Shown here: positions 45,935-48,773 of the stretch, one piece after another | Layout: every line of letters begins with the position of its first letter | How positions within the stretch are numbered: position 1 is the stretch's first letter | Made by a program: the position numbers and the translations under genes | The notes under the pieces: model-generated | Told to the model about the DNA's origin: nothing | What the model saw: only the letters and a program-made list of their open reading frames with translations | Database searches by the model: none | Source of the DNA: Methylobacter sp. | Lineage (GTDB): Bacteria; Pseudomonadota; Gammaproteobacteria; Methylococcales; Methylomonadaceae | Assembly: GCA_030699385.1 (NCBI GenBank) | Contig: JAUYMY010000058.1 | Coordinates: 1-48,773 of the forward strand | Length of the DNA: 48,773 nt | Direction: 5' to 3'

Positions 45935-46567
45935 ATGAGTGAATTTTTTCATGAAGGTAGCCGACAATTGCAAGACCGCTTCGAGACTCGGCCTATGGCC
46001 GACCGTCTGGTCGAAGCTATCGTCAGCGATAAAATCAGCGCCGAAGACAAAGCTTTTATCGAACAACAGAACATGTTTTTCTTCGCCACCGTCGATCAGG
46101 AAGGGCGCCCTAATTGCTCATACAAAGGTGGCAGCGTTGGTTTAGTCAGCGTTATTGACGAGCAAACCCTGGCTTTTCCCATCTACGACGGCAGTGGTAT
46201 GTACCTGTCGGCAGGCAATGTATTGGTTAATCCGAATGTCGGCCTGTTATTTGTCGACTTTCAGCGGCAAGCCCGTTTGCGCTTCAACGGTAACGCCTTC
46301 ATTCAGGATGATGATCCGTTGATAAACCACTGGCCCGAAGCGCAATTGGTGTTGCGAGTAAAACTGCGGGAAATGTTTCCTAACTGTCCGCGCTATATCC
46401 ACAAAATGGCTCTGGTCGAAGAGTCGACATTCGTACCCAAACAACATTGCGAAACACCTGTACCGGCTTGGAAGCGGTTGGAAGTCGTTGCTGACGTATT
46501 GCCGCCCCGTGACGCACATTTAGCGGGTCACGAGCAAGATGCTGCGACGGCGTTAAACCGTAGCTAA
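45935..46567 (+). CDS. Pyridoxamine 5'-phosphate oxidase family flavoprotein
   Basis: A 210-residue split-barrel protein of the PPOX family, which bind FMN, F420 or haem. The core MFFFATVDQEGRPNCSYKGG (about 47-66) and FPIYDGSGMYLSAGNVLVNP are typical of the branch annotated as pyridoxamine 5'-phosphate oxidase-related. The substrate is unknown. GAGGAATAGCA upstream of the ATG is a good ribosome site. Codon use is more GC-rich than in the surrounding accessory genes. It stands alone between uncertain small frames. Confidence 0.85.
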   Translation: MSEFFHEGSRQLQDRFETRPMADRLVEAIVSDKISAEDKAFIEQQNMFFFATVDQEGRPNCSYKGGSVGLVSVIDEQTLAFPIYDGSGMYLSAGNVLVNPNVGLLFVDFQRQARLRFNGNAFIQDDDPLINHWPEAQLVLRVKLREMFPNCPRYIHKMALVEESTFVPKQHCETPVPAWKRLEVVADVLPPRDAHLAGHEQDAATALNRS

Positions 46568-46877
46568 TACCCCGTCTTGTCATGTTAAATCGAATGAGAG
46601 GGCAACTGGGTTATTCATCTTCTTTAGCCCCATCAAGCAGTCCCAATCCGGGTAGACAACAGCGCCGTTGTCAAAGGCCAACAGGCTACTGTTTTGAACG
46701 GTAATCGTTGTTGAATACTCTGGTTTGGTATTGGACTTCAAAACCCTTTTATCGAGTGGTTTGTTCGGCGGGGTGTTCTCCGCGATAGCGGTTTCGTCCA
46801 ACAACTTCAATAACTTTCATTCGAAGATGTTATGCAAAATGCAATTTTTAGAGATCCCTAAAGTTCATTGACCTCTC
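46568..46877. other. Gap with one doubtful minus-strand frame
   Basis: The stretch contains a 76-codon frame on the minus strand at 46580-46810 starting at a TTG. It has NSSLLAFDNGAVVYPDWDCL and MGLKKMNNPVALSFDLT near its end. The sequence reads as plausible protein but has no clear start or relative I know, so it may be a remnant. Nothing else is visible. Confidence 0.3.
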
Positions 46878-48773
46878 ATGACAACAAGAAAAACAAAAGC
46901 ATCACCAGTAATACCCTTGAAAATTGCCACCGGCTTCCCTATCGTCGGCATCGGTGCTTCGGCTGGAGGGCTCGCGGCCTTCGAAGCTTTTTTCTCTGCG
47001 ATGCCTCTGGGTATCAAGCCGGCGATGGCTTTCGTGCTGGTGCAACACCTGTCCCCAGATCACAAGAGTCTGCTCACTGAAATTATCCAACGCCACACTA
47101 CGATGCCGGTTTTCGAAGTTGAAGATGGCATGGCGGTGCAGCCCAACAGCGTCTACGTTATTCCGCCTAACCACTCTATGACGTTTCATGGCGGCATCTT
47201 GCAATTACTGAAAACCACCAAGACCAATAGGCAACATCTTCCCATCGACTTCTTCTTTTGCTCATTAGCACAAGATCAGCACGAATTGGCTATCGGCATC
47301 ATCCTGTCCGGCGCAGGCAGTGATGGTACCCAGGGTGTGCGAGCCATTAAGGGCGAATGCGGCATGGTGATGGCGCAGATCCCGGAATCCAGCGAGTTTG
47401 ACAGCATGCCTAACAGTGCCATCGCCACTGGATTAGTGGATTTTGTGCTTACCGCATCCGAGATGCCCGCCAAGCTAATCGATTATGTTATCCATGCCTT
47501 CGGCAAACTGCCCCGGTTAGACACTCATTTAGCGCTTCGTGACCAAGACTCAATGAGTAAGATATTCATCCTGCTGCGCAATCAGACCGGCCACGATTTT
47601 TCCCAGTACAAACCCAGCACTATCAACCGCCGCATTGCGCGGCGTATGGCCGTCCATCAGATTGAATCCATTGAAGGCTATGTCAATTTTTTACAGCAGA
47701 CACCAACTGAGGTGAGGTCGCTGTTCCTTGACATGCTAATTGGTGTGACTAATTTCTTCCGCGATCCAGAGGCATTTTTGGTGCTTACTGAACAACTTCT
47801 CCTCCGGCTTTTTGCCCATAAGCCATCAGGTTCTGTGATCCGCGTCTGGTGCCCAGGATGTTCGACTGGCGAGGAAGCCTATTCCCTTGCCATTATTCTA
47901 GTCGAGCGTATAGAAGCACTGAATCTCAATTATACCGTGCGGATATTCGCCACAGACCTTAATAGCCTAGCGATTGCCGAAGCGCGAACCGGACTCTATC
48001 CTGCCAATATCAGCAGCGACGTCTCGGCAGAGCGGCTGGCACGTTTTTTTACCGTTGAGCCGAATGGCAGCGCCTACCGTATCCACAAAGACATCCGCGA
48101 TATATTGGTCTTTTCTGAGCATGACCTGATCAAAGACCCGCCTTTTTCCAAATTAGACCTTATTAGTTGCCGCAATCTCATGATCTATTTGGACTCGACC
48201 TTGCAAAAGAAACTCATTCCCCTATTCCATTACTCACTCAATAGCGATGGTCTGTTGTTTCTGGGCAGCGCCGAAGGCGTGGGCGAGTTTGACGACCTTT
48301 TTGGTATGCTAGATCGTAAGTCAAAGCTCTACCTGCGCAAAGATGACACCTACAAAAAAACTCACACCACCTTAGAGCTGTTTATGCCGAACAGAACGAC
48401 CAGCGATACAACCATTCAACAAAGCCCCAATAAATCCTTTCCCGTGAAATCACCACTGCGTGAATTGACCGAACAGATGCTTTTGCAGCATATCGCCAGC
48501 TCTGCGGCACTGGTCAATAACAAAGGTGACATTTTCTACTTACACGGACGCACTGGGATGTACTTAGAGCCAGCGGCGGGTGAGGTGGGTATCAGCAACA
48601 TCCTGAAAATGGCTCGGGAAGGGCTAGGGTCTCAGCTGTCCACGGCCTTGCATAAAGCGGCGAGCACAGAAGAGGCCGTCTACTGCACATCTTTGCGCGT
48701 TAAAACCACCGGCCATTTTACTTGGGTCAACCTCTGTATCCATCCGGTGACCTCTACACGAATGCCAACATTG
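46878..48773 (+). CDS. CheB-CheR fusion protein (3' end outside window)
   Basis: The frame is open from the ATG at 46878 through the last base (632 codons), so the C-terminus is missing. The CheB methylesterase domain comes first (about 14-200) without a receiver: GIGASAGG carries the catalytic Ser, VQHLSPDHKS the His and LSGAGSDGTQG the Asp. The CheR methyltransferase domain follows (about 225-490): NRRIARRM, GVTNFFRD, WCPGCSTGEEAYSLA, FATDLNSLA and LISCRNLMIYL. The last part (about 530-632) looks like a PAS-type region (AALVNNKGDIFYLHGRTG). Such fusions often continue into coiled coils and a histidine kinase. Confidence 0.92.
   Translation, partial: MTTRKTKASPVIPLKIATGFPIVGIGASAGGLAAFEAFFSAMPLGIKPAMAFVLVQHLSPDHKSLLTEIIQRHTTMPVFEVEDGMAVQPNSVYVIPPNHSMTFHGGILQLLKTTKTNRQHLPIDFFFCSLAQDQHELAIGIILSGAGSDGTQGVRAIKGECGMVMAQIPESSEFDSMPNSAIATGLVDFVLTASEMPAKLIDYVIHAFGKLPRLDTHLALRDQDSMSKIFILLRNQTGHDFSQYKPSTINRRIARRMAVHQIESIEGYVNFLQQTPTEVRSLFLDMLIGVTNFFRDPEAFLVLTEQLLLRLFAHKPSGSVIRVWCPGCSTGEEAYSLAIILVERIEALNLNYTVRIFATDLNSLAIAEARTGLYPANISSDVSAERLARFFTVEPNGSAYRIHKDIRDILVFSEHDLIKDPPFSKLDLISCRNLMIYLDSTLQKKLIPLFHYSLNSDGLLFLGSAEGVGEFDDLFGMLDRKSKLYLRKDDTYKKTHTTLELFMPNRTTSDTTIQQSPNKSFPVKSPLRELTEQMLLQHIASSAALVNNKGDIFYLHGRTGMYLEPAAGEVGISNILKMAREGLGSQLSTALHKAASTEEAVYCTSLRVKTTGHFTWVNLCIHPVTSTRMPTL

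Noticed and set aside
1..48773. tRNA or rRNA genes
   Set aside because: I looked for T-loop type sequences and cloverleaf patterns and found none; the only clear structural RNA is the 4.5S RNA.

Overview
This window reads as chromosomal DNA of a gammaproteobacterium of moderate GC. The ffs-dnaX-ybaB-recR order, glyQ/glyS as separate genes, and glmU-glmS after the atp operon all fit. The abundance of REP-like hairpins and the split class II ribonucleotide reductase made me think of a methanotroph (Methylococcales), but no methane-oxidation gene is present, so that genus-level guess is only an impression.

Layout. 1-4650: end of the atp operon (atpD, atpC), then glmU-glmS (UDP-GlcNAc synthesis) and a DUF2058 gene. 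4861-8941: a secreted helix-hairpin-helix protein, 4.5S SRP RNA, dnaX-ybaB-recR, a HIT protein and a 7Fe ferredoxin. 9298-13889: a class II ribonucleotide reductase locus with two NrdR boxes, nrdJa interrupted by a 440-residue LAGLIDADG intein, a probable 31-codon gene, and nrdJb. 13985-18945: sbcD-sbcC. 19306-22323: a ferritin-like protein, then an Fcy1-like cytosine deaminase overlapping a THI5/NMT1-PAS-GGDEF sensor. 22411-27041: glyQ and glyS separated by an AT-rich two-gene cassette (AAA ATPase plus TOPRIM-like protein). 27143-30942: gmhB, an acyltransferase, a lipoprotein and uvrB. 30939-32480: REP-like hairpins and two unrecognised membrane-type genes. 32590-38677 (minus strand): cysD, a four-helix-bundle gene, cysN, bioD, murF and a DUF6671 gene. 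38804-41207: a SulP transporter divergent from a TetR regulator. 41208 to the end: an accessory region with a transposase remnant, a HemG-type flavodoxin, an HDOD-GAF-GGDEF protein between two copies of a 36-bp repeat, a MazE-type antitoxin with a broken mazF, a PPOX-family protein, and a CheB-CheR fusion cut by the window end.

How the parts work together. Most of the first 31 kb is housekeeping: cell-wall precursor supply, replication and recombination repair, dNTP synthesis and translation. The sulfate-activation genes (cysD, cysN) share a strand and probably a transcript with bioD and murF. At least three signalling proteins appear (two GGDEF proteins and one CheB-CheR), with one candidate ligand-sensing pair (deaminase plus THI5-like sensor).

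Best candidates for something undescribed: (1) the ATPase/TOPRIM-like pair set without its own promoter between glyQ and glyS, which has the parts of a split OLD-like or PARIS-like defence system; (2) the deaminase/THI5-PAS-GGDEF pair, a possible pyrimidine-sensing c-di-GMP module; (3) a 31-codon gene with a strong ribosome binding site and its own terminator between nrdJa and nrdJb; (4) a 36-bp repeat whose edge coincides with the breakpoint of mazF; (5) heptad repeats on both sides of the four-helix-bundle gene inside the cysDN operon.
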